A stretch of 64,000 nucleotides of DNA from Notospermus geniculatus (GCA_002633025.1 NMRB01001079.1:76947-140946); one strand, 5' to 3'. Shown: positions 10,801 through 20,134, counted from the first letter of the stretch. The notes: generated by a model not told the origin, from the sequence alone. Program-made: numbers and translations.

Positions 10801-13800
10801 GTTCATACTTCGACGCAAAACTATCGGCGTCCGCGCGCCATGCATGACCGGGACCTTTGTTCTGACATGTTACGTACTTCGTTACATCATCTTTCAGTGA
10901 CTGGGGAATGCCCGCAGGAAGAAAATCGGTGATTAAGCGGGAAGTTAGACGCGGACAGATAAACGGCCGATCATCTCTTGTTGTGAATTGCGATCATCAG
11001 GGGTGTTTATCCACACGCGTACAAACCTGTTTTAACCAGCGTACAAAAGTTATCCGCGTCTAGGCTAATCGCGCGATGATCACCCTTTATGAATTCGGCC
11101 CAAAAAGTGCAATAACTCCTGAACTAATGACTGGGTCGTCTCCAAATTTTTATCATAGGTTTATCTATAATGCGGATAGGGGCCTACATGATATATGTAA
11201 CGGATTTGTGATTTGACCTACTTTTCAAGGTCACATAGGTTAAAGTTCGAAATTTTGTCATTTGGTGGCATGTTTCGTAACTGCTTGGGCTATTGACCTG
11301 TAACCTCTTACATGTACAGCCCTATGTCAGTTGACCTATGACATCAAGCTTCGGTCCGATCTGATTCTTAGCTTGGCCACCAGGTGGCAAAAACAAAAAC
11401 TCATATTTTAATAATTTATTAACTAACGTCTGGATCGTCTCCAAATTTTCATCATCAGTACATGACATGAAATGAGTTTTTGATTTGACCTACTTTTCAA
11501 GGCCACAGAGGTCAAAGTTCAAAATGTTGTCATTTGGTGGCACGTTTCCTGGCTATTTCACCTAGTATCTTCTAAGATGGTGTGACAAGGTGTCTGGGTA
11601 CACTCTGTACCTGGAACTCAAGGCTTGCCCGGGAATATTTGTTATTTGCTCTTCTGGTATATTCACCCAGGTGAGCGCATGATCCATGGACCATTACATT
11701 TTTAGTTAAGCCTCACCTGAGAGATTACTCAGACGATTTTGTTGCTCCACGTTACTACTTCCTGTTGCAGGCCGATGCTCTTGTGAATGTCTACATGGAC
11801 GGCACAGTTCTAATTAACCAGGGAGGTATAGAAATGGGTCAGGGCCTTTTTACCAAAATAATACAGATAGCTAGCAAGGCGCTCAGCATCCCAACTCAAT
11901 TGATCCATGTACGAGAGATGTCTACCGCGACTATTCCCAATTCGTTCGCCTCGTGCGGCAGCCAGTCGACCGATATGTTTGGTGGCGCGGTGAAGGTACG
12001 TATGGTCAGATCGCAGATCGTAGGGCGTCCTTCCTCCCCTGTGGGGATCGGGAGGGGGTGGTCAGGGCCCAGAATCCTCCCTGGATTGCAGCTAGATTCT
12101 CTCAGTCCCCACTGGAATCCACGTGCCTTGGCATCTACGTCCATGCATCCCTCTGAATCTAGCATCATGACAACTCGGGCCATTACGTTCCGTACCGCTC
12201 CTGCCACTGGGGAGGTTTCGAAATCAAACGATAAACCAAAACTTTACGACAACGTTATTTTTCATACTGCACATTGACTAGATTTTGCATTGCATTTTCG
12301 GTACAAAAATAAAGTTGTCGTTAAAGTTAACGTTTATCGTTTGATTTCGAAACCTCCCTATTATGTCTAGCGGAGTTCAGCTCGTCCATATAATTTGTAA
12401 GTTCGATTGTCTATGATCTGTTAGGATGCCTGTGAGAAGCTCATGACGAAACTACAGCCCTACAAAGACAAGTACCCAGAGAAGAATTGGAAGGATTGGA
12501 CTCTAGCAGCGTATGAAGATCAAGTCAGTCTGTCAACCTCTGGATTCTGGAAGTATGTGTTACAGCTTCAGTAAAGATGATGTTGGGCCTCGTATGATTG
12601 ATAGTCTGTGAAGTGACGAAGTGTTTATCGTCACTTGCTGGAGTTGCTCCCTCGACAGAACCATTATTCCCTCGTGAGCATTCCCTCGTTGGAATCGACT
12701 CATTTTATCAATGGCTCTCAGATGGCGCTCGTGTTTCAACCTGATAACTAAGGATATTAAAGCCAGACACTATAGACAGATGGGTTATAATCGACAAGCA
12801 TAGTCTCAGTCACCCACAATCTGGGGAACCGTAGCAGTACTGTGTGGCTGGCTGTGCAAGACTACACACAGCATTGGGGATTCCCAAAACCTCGATGCAG
12901 GATAATGCTATAATATGTGGTTCTATGGTTCTATACACTACGCACGCCTGTAGATGAGGTTGCACTATATTTCGGTCGAACTGGGGAGTGAGTAGCGGTG
13001 CATAGTGTGCGGCTTTAACCTGATCATCTTTGTAGTGCTGGGTGTGTTTCAAAATTGGTCACCCAAGAAAATGGGGCAAAATTTAACTTTGAAATAATCA
13101 CAAAGATTTGTGCCATTGATTTTCCAAAAATCAAATGTAGTATTTGATAATATAGACCTTTAACTATTAGTGTCTCCATCTGGGATGTATAAGTGTACAC
13201 TCATTTGAAGGAGGGTATCAAAAAATATTGAGCTTACCAGCAAAATCTACCGTTCCGTCCGACACCAAAACTACTTTCTGCTGTCAGACTTTAAAGGGTT
13301 AATAGATCAATTAGTTTCCGGTGCCATAATTTAGAGCTCCGTGATACCTAGATATGACATGAATATTGTAGCGTTTCAAGAAACAACCTTTCACCAGTAC
13401 ACAAAAGAATGGTGAAAATTTTCTGGTGTCGGACGGAAGACTTTTTGAAACACACCCTGCTATCGCTGGGCACAAAAAAACACACAAACAAGACACAGCG
13501 TCATTAACCTGGACTTCGAAAAGCAAACCCCACCCATAACCTTGCAAGGATGATCTAATCCTAACCCTAACCCCAACCCCTGGCCTTATCCCTAAACCCT
13601 AACCCCTAAAATCCCTTTGAAAAACCGTTTTGTACCTCTAGATGATTGCATTTATCATTTACCATTTGAAACACGAGCGCCATCTGAGAGCCATTGATAA
13701 AATGAGTCGATTCCATCGAGGGAATTCTCACGAGGGAATAGTGGTTCTGTCGAGGGAGCAACTCCAGCGAGGGAGCGTGACAGCACCAACGAGTGGTTAA

Positions 13801-16800
13801 CGAATGAGGACGATAGCCGACTTTTTCAATAGGTGTCACTAGTGGTTAAAACTTGAAATGAAACTGACATCCCGGTCCTGATCAATTTCCCATACAAAAG
13901 GAATCCGTTGTACCGGGTTTCGATGTGCTGCCCTCTGTTGAGCTAGCGTCCCCATTCCCCCGAACGGAAGTGGCGTGGTGCCGTCGAGTACTGACACGAG
14001 ATGTCGTGGCGATCTACTGACACCAACTTCTCTTGCAGGTCTAGGAATGTCGACTTCGACTGGAGCACGGGCAAGGGGGATATCTGCGAATATTACACCT
14101 ACGGCACGGGATGCTGCCAGGTTGAAGTGGACTGTCTTACAGGCGACCATAAGGTAGGCCACTTCGGTATTCATTGGAGACAGAACACAGAAAAGAAGAT
14201 TTGGCCCTTTCTATCATATGATGGAGACCGAACCCGGAACCTTGGGGTCGACAGGGACTGATGTCCCGGCTGACATGCAGTCGGTACTGGCAGCCACAAA
14301 ACTAATGTCGGTATGGACCTAAACGCTGCCCTGTGTGAAACATGCAAGCAAAGAAACCATCATATAAAATGTCTGCCTTGGCTTGTCTTTCAGATTCTGA
14401 AAGTTGACTTGGTACTTGATGTTGGAAGAAGCCTCAACCCGGCTATTGACATCGGTCAGATAGAAGGTGGATTCATGATGGTAGGTCTCGCCAGAATAGC
14501 TGCATAGTCCTCCCCAGGTATATACAGGGTGCTCCAAAAAAAACGGACAAGCATACTTCCACCACGCTCAGTCCCAAACCACTGGTATGAATGGATAGAG
14601 AATCTTTCTAGAAGAAAATAAGACCAAGATACCTCGATTCGGTCCAGTAGTTTTACCTCCAGAGCCATTTTTGTGAAGCAAAGTCAGTGGTAGCTTACCG
14701 GTAAGCCGCGAATTCAGCATGACTGATAAAGGGTATTAGTTGTTATGCAATACTCAAGTTTGATTTTCATGTTCTACGTCTACCTTTACTTCGTTTTTTG
14801 TTTGACCTTTCCACAGGAAAATCCTTTTGTCAGTTACAAGGCTACGCTGTTGTGTATGCACTTGATTGTTCTGTATGGAACAATTCACCAAGCCTTGACC
14901 TTGCTTTACAAAATAGGGTCTGCAGCTCGAACCACTGGACCGAATCGGGATATCTTGGTCTCTTCTTTCTTCTAGATAGATTCTCCATCCAATGCCATCA
15001 GTAGTTTGGTGCTCTGAGTAGTGGACGTACGCGTGTCCGTTTTTATTGGACCACCCTGTATATGGCCGGCCTAACCAATCACGAAAGCTACCGTAGCCGT
15101 CGATTCACATTTTGGTTCGAACACTCGTTGAGAAAGTCACGTGAAAGTGGCATGCTTCCATGTGAAATAATCTGATTGATGATCGACCCTGACCACAACA
15201 CTTGTTTTTCGTCATCTAACTTTTGCTAAGAAACTTTCTCGCATTTTTGTTCGTACCAAAATGTGAATCGACGGCTACGGTAGCTCTCGTGATTGTATGG
15301 CTTTAATGGCCTCGTGGTTGCATCCTGAGAACATAAGGGGTTCTTAGCGTTCGCTCCCTTCGTCACCGCGCACAGACGTGCGTGTGTGCGTTGACGAAGA
15401 GAGCGAACGCTAACAACCCCTGATGTTCTCAGGATGCGTGGTCGGCACGTTGGCCTCTGAGCGTGATCACTACGATGATGGGTGACCGGCGCACGTGATA
15501 CATCTTCCATTGTCTATTCTTTAGGGGTATGGTTGGCTCACAATGGAAGAGAACGCCCACAGTAAAGAGGGGAAGCTCCTGACCAAAGGTCCCCACACCT
15601 ATAAGATTCCAACCATCAATACAACACCAGAAGAATTCAATGTCACCCTACTGAAGGGAGCAGTAAATCCCTGTCCGGCTGCCCTGTACTCTGCTAAGGT
15701 AAGAGGTTTACTCTATTTAACAGCAGTGTAAATCTATTGGAATGAAAGTGACTTCCCGGTCCTGATCAATTCGCCACGCAAAAGAGGTCCATTAGGACTT
15801 GATGTCGGTGTGCTGCCCTTCGGAATGATCCTCTTGTTGAAAAAGCGGTAAGGAAAGCGCACCTCGACAAGACTGTGTTCTCAGTGTGGTTTGAGTGTAC
15901 AGTCATTGACATTAGTTTATCTACACCTACTACCTTGAATATTTCAAATACTACTAGGTCAATTTTAACACGGTTTGTACCACATGAAAGTATATAACCT
16001 TGGTCATATTTCTGCATCAAAATTTTGGAAATTTGGAAATATCATAATTATGTAATAGCTCATTAGAAAACCCCCTAAAAATCAACATTTTTATTATGGA
16101 TTTTTTTTTGACTTTTGTTGCAGTTTTGATAGAATGGAACTTTCTAAGGATTTTGGGCTTTGTTTCATCAAAATATCTCAAGTGGTTGCTGAGATATTTG
16201 AGATTATCAAAATTTTGATAGTTTGAGATTTTCGTGTTTTTCAGGAAATTTTGATGTCATTAGTTAAAGCTAACCTCAGAATATGGGCTTACAAAATTTT
16301 GGAACTTTTTGCTTTAACTGGGCCGAGATATTCATATTTTCAGAATATCAAAATGTTGATATGCTAAACTCTTTAACTTAAGACAGCTGTAACTTCCAAC
16401 CAGTTTACGCTGAAAGTTCCAAAACTTCATTCTCCTACGTTTCTAGGTGAGCTCTGTCTACTAATATCAAAATTTTTTGAAAAATTGGAAATTCTCAAAA
16501 TATCGAAATTTTGATACTCTCAAATATCTCAGCAACCACTCAAGATATTGTGACGAAACAAAGCTCAAAATCCTTAGAAACTTCCACTCTATCAACCCTG
16601 TAACAAAAGTCACAAAAAAATTCCATAATAAAAATGTCTTGATTTTTAGGGGTTTTTCTAATGAGGTATTACATAATTATGATATTTCCAAATTTCCAAA
16701 AGTTTGATGCAGAAATATGACCAAGGTTATATACTTTCATGTGGTACAAACCGTGTTAAAATTGGCCCAGTAGTATTTGAAATATTCAAGGTAGTAGGTG

Positions 16801-17175
16801 TAGATAAACTTATGTCAATGACTGTACATGTAGCCAACATTCTATTTTTCAATATGCTAGAGAGTTTTCGCAAAGCCCCCCGAAACGGAATGCGAGGTTC
16901 ACGTCGGCGTTTCGGGGGCTTTGTGAACATGGTGAAAATTCTCTTTGACAACGACCCCCCACGGTATTTTCTAAATCGTCATTGTCATCGCTTGTTTGCA
17001 GGGGATTGGCGAACCACCGCTGCTTCTGTCGCTGTCGGCCTTCCTGGCTATCAAAGAAGCCATTCTAGCCAAGAGGAAGGACAGCGGTCTGACTGAGATG
17101 TTCCGGTTGGATGCACCCGCCACTTCAGAAAAGATTCGTATGGCCTGCGGAGACACGCTGATCAGCAATGCATAA
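1732..17175 (+). CDS. Xanthine dehydrogenase/aldehyde oxidase-like, C-terminal part (10 exons)
   Basis: Ten exons (1732-1818, 2829-3017, 3870-4015, 4319-4403, 11771-11995, 12425-12552, 14039-14153, 14394-14480, 15525-15698, 17002-17175) join in phase with GT-AG introns into about 469 residues ending at TAA. They match the molybdenum-cofactor domains of the cytosolic XDH/aldehyde oxidase family, which hydroxylate purines or oxidise aldehydes. Visible hallmarks are [37 protein letters not shown] and GIGEPP (catalytic Glu, bovine E1261). The position of bovine XDH R880 is Gly and F1009 is Tyr, while F914 is kept, so a purine substrate is unlikely and an aldehyde oxidase-type specificity is inferred. 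The C-terminus is about 15-20 residues shorter than bovine XDH. The N-terminal Fe-S and FAD domains must lie upstream of the window. No stop or frameshift interrupts the exons, so the gene looks intact here. Confidence 0.93.
2125..2299. mobile_element. MITE with CCGTTTCCACT ends
   Basis: Ends CCGTTTCCACT and AGTGGAAACGG are inverted, and inner segments (GCGGTTTGCGGCGAGC against CTCGCCGCAACCG) also fold back. It lies in the intron between oxidase exons A and B. Confidence 0.7.
2462..2707. mobile_element. MITE, TIR AAGCCTAGTTTATACTTCGA
   Basis: A 246-bp element with about 30-bp near-perfect inverted ends. A solo end of the same family (TTCATACTTCGACGCAAAAC) sits at about 10800, so the family is dispersed. 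Confidence 0.85.
2829..3017 (+). CDS. XDH/AOX-like exon B
   Basis: 63 codons carrying [10 protein letters not shown] and [13 protein letters not shown]. Holds the residue equivalent to bovine F914; the equivalent of R880 is Gly. Acceptor ATTCACAG, donor GTGGGT. Confidence 0.93.
3074..3240. repeat. 24-bp minisatellite containing CRE palindromes
   Basis: Seven tandem copies of a 24-bp unit (ATCATTTCACTCCATGACGT plus CATG) with drift. Three copies hold the perfect CRE/ATF octamer TGACGTCA (3135, 3159, 3183). It begins 56 bp after the exon B donor, inside the intron. Confidence 0.85.
3340..3824. mobile_element. MITE, TIR ATGCCCGGTTGTTCAG
   Basis: Inverted ends ATGCCCGGTTGTTCAG and CTGAACAACCGGGCAT bound 485 bp rich in TTAAGC and GCTTAC words; a partial internal copy of the end lies at 3545. 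No ORF. Fills most of the intron before exon C. Confidence 0.75.
3870..4015 (+). CDS. XDH/AOX-like exon C
   Basis: Encodes [11 protein letters not shown] through QIEIFNR; aligns with the family segment VRWKNMYKEGD. Acceptor TTGGTGCAG, donor GTTCGT, ends in phase 2. Confidence 0.9.
4319..4403 (+). CDS. XDH/AOX-like exon D
   Basis: Encodes [11 protein letters not shown] through SFINQ, matching ENCWKKRGL of the family. Restores phase after exon C; donor GTAACA opens the 7.4 kb intron. Confidence 0.9.
4520..5975. mobile_element. piggyBac-like non-autonomous element (TTAA target)
   Basis: Ends CTCTTTGAC and GTCAAAGAG are inverted and flanked by TTAA at 4516-4519 and 5976-5979, the target duplication of the piggyBac superfamily. 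The 1.46 kb interior shows no recognisable transposase. Lies in the large intron after exon D. Confidence 0.6.
6081..6125. repeat. Small palindrome TGTAGTGTA...
   Basis: Two copies of a TAGTGTAGGCCTACTACACT-like word in inverted order form a short hairpin. Confidence 0.5.
6411..6960 (+). mobile_element. L2-clade LINE 3' end
   Basis: Translates in one frame as [18 protein letters not shown], then [19 protein letters not shown] and KLWNDLPL, the conserved C-terminus of L2/CR1-type ORF2. It ends in a 3' UTR with GGGCACTATAATAT and an (AAT)n microsatellite, typical of L2 tails. 5'-truncated and inserted in the mariner-like element. A poly-C run (6607-6617) shifts local spacing. Confidence 0.8.
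6990..7270 (-). pseudogene. Mariner transposase C-terminal remnant
   Basis: On the - strand [35 protein letters not shown] and an FEQDGG-like end are readable. This is the end of the DDE/D catalytic domain of mariner transposases. The N-terminal part is absent, so no active enzyme can be made. Confidence 0.75.
7734..10126. mobile_element. Large foldback element with TTA target duplication
   Basis: Ends TGGGTGGCGTCCAC and GTGGACGCCACCCA are inverted and homology between the arms runs for hundreds of bases. TTA flanks both sides (7731-7733, 10127-10129), and the surrounding repeat is continuous once it is removed. The left arm contains a direct duplication (7813-8339 and 8340-8880) that starts GTCAGACGCGAAAAAAAGTG. 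Several ORFs of 70-130 codons on both strands are shadows of the palindromic arms. Confidence 0.85.
9146..9386 (+). repeat. 240-bp near-identical copy of 10127-10371, ending at an N
   Basis: This block matches the downstream flank of the foldback, including the left end of the MITE at 10274. The match stops exactly at the single N at 9386. It is either a local duplication or a misjoin. Confidence 0.8.
10274..11101. mobile_element. MITE, TIR GGGCCATATTCATAAAGGGTG
   Basis: Inverted ends GGGCC(A/G)TATTCATAAAGGGTG and CACCCTTTATGAATTCGGCCC, flanked by AAA on both sides. Other members lie at 17344-17481 and 55445-55718. Interior contains a solo end of the 2462-2707 family near 10800. Confidence 0.8.
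11771..11995 (+). CDS. XDH/AOX-like exon E
   Basis: 75 codons with [21 protein letters not shown] (molybdopterin-binding glycine-rich motif) and [15 protein letters not shown]. Acceptor CCTGTTGCAG, donor GTACGT. Confidence 0.95.
12210..12358. mobile_element. Hairpin MITE (GGAGGTTTCGAAATCAAACG)
   Basis: About 50-bp arms (12210-12262 and 12304-12358) are inverted copies with a 40-bp loop. Lies in the intron after exon E. Confidence 0.8.
12425..12552 (+). CDS. XDH/AOX-like exon F
   Basis: Encodes [13 protein letters not shown] through SLSTSGFWK; the donor GTATGT overlaps the Lys codon. Ends in phase 2. Confidence 0.92.
13040..13457. mobile_element. MITE, TIR GGGTGTGTTTCAAAA, TGCT duplication
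   Basis: Ends GGGTGTGTTTCAAAA and TTTTTGAAACACACCC, flanked by TGCT on both sides, nested inside the 12637-13768 element. An internal pair (CCGTCCGACACC / GGTGTCGGACGG) also folds back. Confidence 0.75.
13559..13606 (-). repeat. Interstitial telomere-like repeat
   Basis: About 48 bases of degenerate CCCTAA-type units (CTAACCCTAACCCC, CCCTAAACCCTAACCCC). Matches the animal telomere unit TTAGGG on the - strand. Located far from any visible chromosome end. Confidence 0.75.
13857..13935 (+). repeat. Intron repeat shared with 15743-15830
   Basis: Shares CCCGGTCCTGATCAATT and a GATGTGCTGCCCT/GGTGTGCTGCCCT word at matching spacing with 15743-15830 in a later intron of the same gene. Possibly a local duplication or a short dispersed repeat. 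Confidence 0.55.
14039..14153 (+). CDS. XDH/AOX-like exon G
   Basis: Encodes [14 protein letters not shown], then [16 protein letters not shown] and LTGDHK. Tyr replaces the Phe at bovine 1009. Acceptor TCTTGCAG, donor GTAGGC. Confidence 0.94.
14394..14480 (+). CDS. XDH/AOX-like exon H
   Basis: 29 codons with [19 protein letters not shown], a family signature around the molybdenum cofactor. Donor GTAGGT. Confidence 0.94.
14523..15060. mobile_element. Mariner-type MITE (TACAGGGTG ends)
   Basis: Inverted ends TACAGGGTGCTCCAAAAA ... GGACCACCCTGTA, TA-flanked, with inner arms also inverted (CGATTCGGTCCAGTAGTTTT against GAACCACTGGACCGAATCGG). 536 bp, no transposase. Fills the intron after exon H. 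Confidence 0.8.
15077..15294. mobile_element. Hairpin element AATCACGAAAGCTACCGTAG
   Basis: Arms of about 60 bp (15077-15137, 15233-15294) are inverted copies; the loop is about 95 bp. Confidence 0.8.
15319..15437. mobile_element. 119-bp hairpin MITE with GTGGT duplication
   Basis: Two ~57-bp arms starting GCATCCTGAGAACAT pair almost perfectly. GTGGT flanks both sides (15314-15318, 15438-15442) and the host SINE A-box is rejoined when the element is removed, so this is a clean recent insertion. Confidence 0.88.
15525..15698 (+). CDS. XDH/AOX-like exon I
   Basis: 58 codons from [10 protein letters not shown] through [11 protein letters not shown] to ALYSAK. Donor GTAAGA. Confidence 0.94.
15743..15830 (+). 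repeat. Second copy of the 13857-13935 intron repeat
   Basis: Same word order as the copy two introns upstream; diverged outside the shared blocks. Confidence 0.55.
15900..16825. mobile_element. Tc1/mariner-type foldback, ~330-bp arms
   Basis: Starts CAGTCATTGACATTAGTTTA after TA and ends with its complement before TA. Arms 15900-16230 and 16490-16825 are inverted copies. A second member is at 61321-62754. Recurrent frames such as [20 protein letters not shown] are produced by both arms and are not proteins. Confidence 0.85.
16863..16927. mobile_element. Short hairpin MITE (GTTTTCGCAAAGCCCCC)
   Basis: 65-bp hairpin ending 74 bp before the acceptor of oxidase exon J. Same family as 57832-57947, which lies 89 bp before a Ly6 exon. 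Confidence 0.8.
17002..17175 (+). CDS. XDH/AOX-like terminal exon J
   Basis: 57 codons plus [23 protein letters not shown], then [18 protein letters not shown]. Carries the catalytic Glu. The tail is shorter than in vertebrate XDH. Confidence 0.94.
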   Translation, partial: GIGEPPLLLSLSAFLAIKEAILAKRKDSGLTEMFRLDAPATSEKIRMACGDTLISNA

Positions 17176-17343
17176 AACATGATCGCACGGAGGCGATTTC
17201 ACGGGAACAGCTAGAGCCAAAAATCTTGTATCAGAGAAATGACAGAATCCGCCATTAGATGTCGACACCGAAGCATCGAATAATCATCAGTCGTTCTATG
17301 GACTTAAAAACACGATTTCACCTCTGTAGTGCGAAAACAAATC

Positions 17344-17481
17344 GGGCCGTATTCATAAAGGGTGTTTAAGACTAAGACGCGTGTAACTTCGTCAAATGCA
17401 TGGTAGAAATGTGTGCATTTAGCGAAGTTACACGCGTCTTAGTCTTAATTGCGCGATGATCTCCCATTTTGAATACGGCCC
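17344..17481. mobile_element. MITE, TIR GGGCCGTATTCA
   Basis: 138-bp element with ends GGGCCGTATTCATAAAGGGTG and the complement (TTTTGAATACGGCCC); an inner hairpin GACGCGTGTAACTTCGTCAA folds back. Downstream of the oxidase stop codon. Confidence 0.85.
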
Positions 17482-18028
17482 ATCATGTTCCCACACCCTT
17501 CAACATCTTGAGAATGCTCAAGTTGACCTCTTTTTACGATCAGTTGTTCGACAAGCTCGTTTTAACTGATTCCAAAGCTGTTAGAACCTTGAGGGCTTGT
17601 CTGTGCTGGCCTATCCCAGATGGGGGCCAAGATGAAGCAGTAGGTTTTTTTTCACTAGTGCTCTGCCTGTTCTTAAATGCCATTTAGGTCAGCCCTTTTA
17701 CAGGAAGGCGTACGATTGGCTGCCTGCTCTTAGAAGGCAGGTGACACCATTTGAATGCACGATAGAACGATTGGCTGTCCGATTGACACGGCTTAACCTC
17801 GTTCCAAGAAATGCGGAACATAATGTGCTTTGTATAATTTTGCTCGGTCCATCAGCGACCTGCTTATTGCCATTCCTCGCTGTGTTTGTCATGGATTAAA
17901 GTGAACCATAGCAATGACATCATGTGTCAACTTATATGGGCCAAGACAGTGTTTACGCGAAGAATTAGTGGATGGCATAGACCTAGGAAACTTTCTTTTG
18001 TGAGATCTTTTCCCCAATCCAATAAACC

Positions 18029-18257
18029 CATATCGATGGGAGCCAAAATATGAAAAGGCTGCCTTTCAGGCCGCAAAGGCCTACAGTTAGGGGCCTATGT
18101 AAACTTAATCGTCACAACTCCATAGACACTATCGTCACAACTCCATAGACACTATAATCCATATTGACGGGAGCAAAAATATGAAAAGGTTGACTTTCAG
18201 GCCGGAAAGGCCTACAGTTATGCAAACTTAATCGTCACAACTCCATCGACACTATAG
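18029..18257 (+). repeat. Two-copy tandem duplication (~120 bp)
   Basis: Units at 18029-18148 and 18152-18257 both contain AATATGAAAAGG, TTTCAGGCCG, AAAGGCCTACAGTTA and ATCGTCACAACTCCAT. The ATCGTCACAACTCCATAGAC segment is doubled again in unit 1. Confidence 0.8.
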
Positions 18258-18344
18258 TCCATTAAAAGTAGGCCGGCTACATAAGGTAGCAATATACTGA
18301 CGGATTTGCCCGGGAATTGCTCTGTGGATGTTGTAAAATGTGAT

Positions 18345-18378
18345 TATGGTCAGCACACCTGTCAGTGTGCTGACCATA
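18345..18378. repeat. Perfect 14-bp stem hairpin
   Basis: TATGGTCAGCACAC pairs with GTGTGCTGACCATA around a 6-base loop. Confidence 0.7.
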
Positions 18379-18712
18379 TTGATATCACAAAATTTCTTTT
18401 TCTTTCTGCTTCTTCCACCATGTGATTTTCCTACGGTTCCCAAAAAACGGCTCAATAAATCAAAGTACAATCACGATAGCCCTATAGCTTATAATTGTAT
18501 CTAGCGCTGCATATATGTGAATTTTCCAGACTCCATTCGTTTGGTGACATTGAAGAATTTTTACTTGTCAAAGTGTAGCGAAATTGCTGCCACATTCCAT
18601 TAGTTGTACTCACTCCCCCGGTGTGTAATTTTGTTGCTTGTGATTGGCTGTTTATTTTTAAACGCGGATGTAAACATCTCCACGTGTCATGTCCACTCAC
18701 AGTGTTTCCAAA

Positions 18713-18791
18713 ATGGCGTCCACCATCATGCAGTCTTCGCTTCAAGCATTCAGAGAGGCAGCGCAAGGAATTTCGGCGAAATGGATACTCG
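18713..18791 (+). CDS. Possible first coding exon (unrecognised)
   Basis: ATG in the context CCAAAATGGCGTCC opens MASTIMQSSLQAFREAAQGI and runs to a weak donor (GTGACC). An ATGGCG start of this kind is common at metazoan first exons, but no downstream exon is visible and unspliced the frame closes after 45 codons. Could be chance. Confidence 0.2.
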
Positions 18792-19085
18792 GTGACCTGT
18801 CGCAACCATATTTTATATCCTTAGCTCAATGTCCTGCGGAAAGTCCGTTGTAGAAAGCACCCTGCTATCTCATTTCGACCCTTGCACTCAAGACAGTTTG
18901 CTGTGAACACTTAGTGCACACGGATGGATGTACACGATGTATGTTCTCACACAGAGCGGGATTCACTCATGCCGCGTCATCGATGTAGCATCCTCCATCA
19001 TAATGTCCACGTAGGCCTAGCAGTCAAGTGTGCTGACCATCAAATTTGCTGATAGTCCTAAGCCAATTTCAAGAGTTCTAGTTTT

Positions 19086-20010
19086 TAGCTCAGCTGACCA
19101 AAGGTCAGCGGAGCTAGTCATATGTATACTGAGTGGCGTCCGTCTGTGTGTGTGTCTGTCTGTCGTCCGTGAAACTGGCACGTTTCGCAACCACAGGGTC
19201 CAGGGTCATGAAAGTTGGTGGAGAGGTAGGCCCTAGGGAGGACTCGAAACAGAACCAAAAAGTTTTGCGATTTGACCTACATTCTGCCCTCCAGGGGGCA
19301 TTTTCCGTAAAATAAAAAATCCAAATAACTCAGTCTGGAGAAAACACATCAAACTGTAATTGATAGGTTGCATAGCTTAATTATTTCTTCACATTCTGTG
19401 GGGGTAAATTTTTCAATGTTTGTCCACCAGGGGGCACAATCTGCAGAAATATGAAACAAGGGTATTTGAATTTCCCGCTTGATGATGTCACCATTTATGC
19501 TGTGTGTGGAGTCAAACTACTTCCTGTGGACTTGTGCTGACTGCATGGAAAGCAAGAATAGCCTTTATGCACTGCTGATGATGTCACCATTTTATGCTGT
19601 CTGTGGATGATGTCAAACTTCTTGTGGGCTTGTGCTGACTAAAAGCAAGAACAGCCTTTCTGCACGGCTCACCATGCTTTATGTGATGCAGATATCAGCA
19701 GCAGCAGCAGCTCCAAGTCCAACTTCCAATGGCAATATGGCCAACTAGTGACCGTCTTGGACTTTGACTTTGTGCTCTGCTCCATAACTTGAGAACGGTC
19801 ATTCATTCAGCTTTATTTGCCATGCATAGTGTCATTTGTGTCAGATCTGTGCATCATATCGATTTTGGTTGTGCTCCAACATAACTTTCAGCAGTAGGCC
19901 TATGACTGCCAGGTGGTGATCTTGGATGGGACATTCTATTCCATAACTTGAGAACTGCTTCATCAATAACTTCATATGTCAGCTGAGCGCATCGCCCATG
20001 GGCGACTTGT
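19086..20010 (+). repeat. CAGCTGA-ended repeat element
   Basis: Begins TAGCTCAGCTGACCAAAGGT plus its own partial palindrome and ends near GTCAGCTGAGCGCATCGCCC. Similar ends occur, in inverse orientation, at 32291 and 45797. Interior has no ORF and resembles the GGTGAGC repeats in style (CCAGGGGGC words). Confidence 0.6.
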
Positions 20011-20134
20011 TGTAATATTTTTCTGAGTTGTGGCGTCATTCCTAATTGTCATTGATATTTTGAGTATCTAGAATATATTATCAAAATTTATTCAGCAGCC
20101 AACATGGCTGGTCATAATACATCACAAGTTTCCA

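Larger units (their letters stand above)
7700..11545 (+). repeat. GCTCACC/GGTGAGC-family repeat copies, interrupted twice
   Basis: Pieces 7695-7733, 10127-10273 and 11102-11270 are colinear with the uninterrupted copy at 58985-59860 (TGTGTCCGTCGTCGTCCGTT, AGCAGGGCACGTTT, CAATAACTCCTGAACTAATG). The gaps are filled by a foldback (7734-10126) and a MITE (10274-11101). A second, partial unit follows at 11275-11545. No ORF of note. Confidence 0.75.
12637..13768. mobile_element. Element with ~100-bp inverted ends
   Basis: 12637-12739 is the reverse complement of 13675-13768 (GCTGGAGTTGCTCCCTCGAC ...). The interior holds a second MITE and telomere-like repeats. No transposase seen. Intron between oxidase exons F and G. 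Confidence 0.8.
15061..15500 (+). repeat. SINE copy split by two hairpin elements
   Basis: Outer sequence GGCCGGCCTAACCA, ATGGCCTCGTGGT and GGCACGTTGGCCTCTGAG, GGTGACCGGCG parallels the SINE-like segment at 1396-1500. Two foldbacks (15077-15294 and 15319-15437) interrupt it. Confidence 0.55.
17482..18712. other. Intergenic stretch, mostly unassigned
   Basis: Apart from the tandem duplication at 18029-18257 and the hairpin at 18345-18378, I see no coding region or recognisable element between the oxidase and 18.7 kb. Confidence 0.5.

Noticed and set aside
16704-17096. 130-codon ORF reading into oxidase exon J
   Set aside because: Its first half is foldback and hairpin sequence also seen at 15766-16020; the exon J part is read in the wrong frame.
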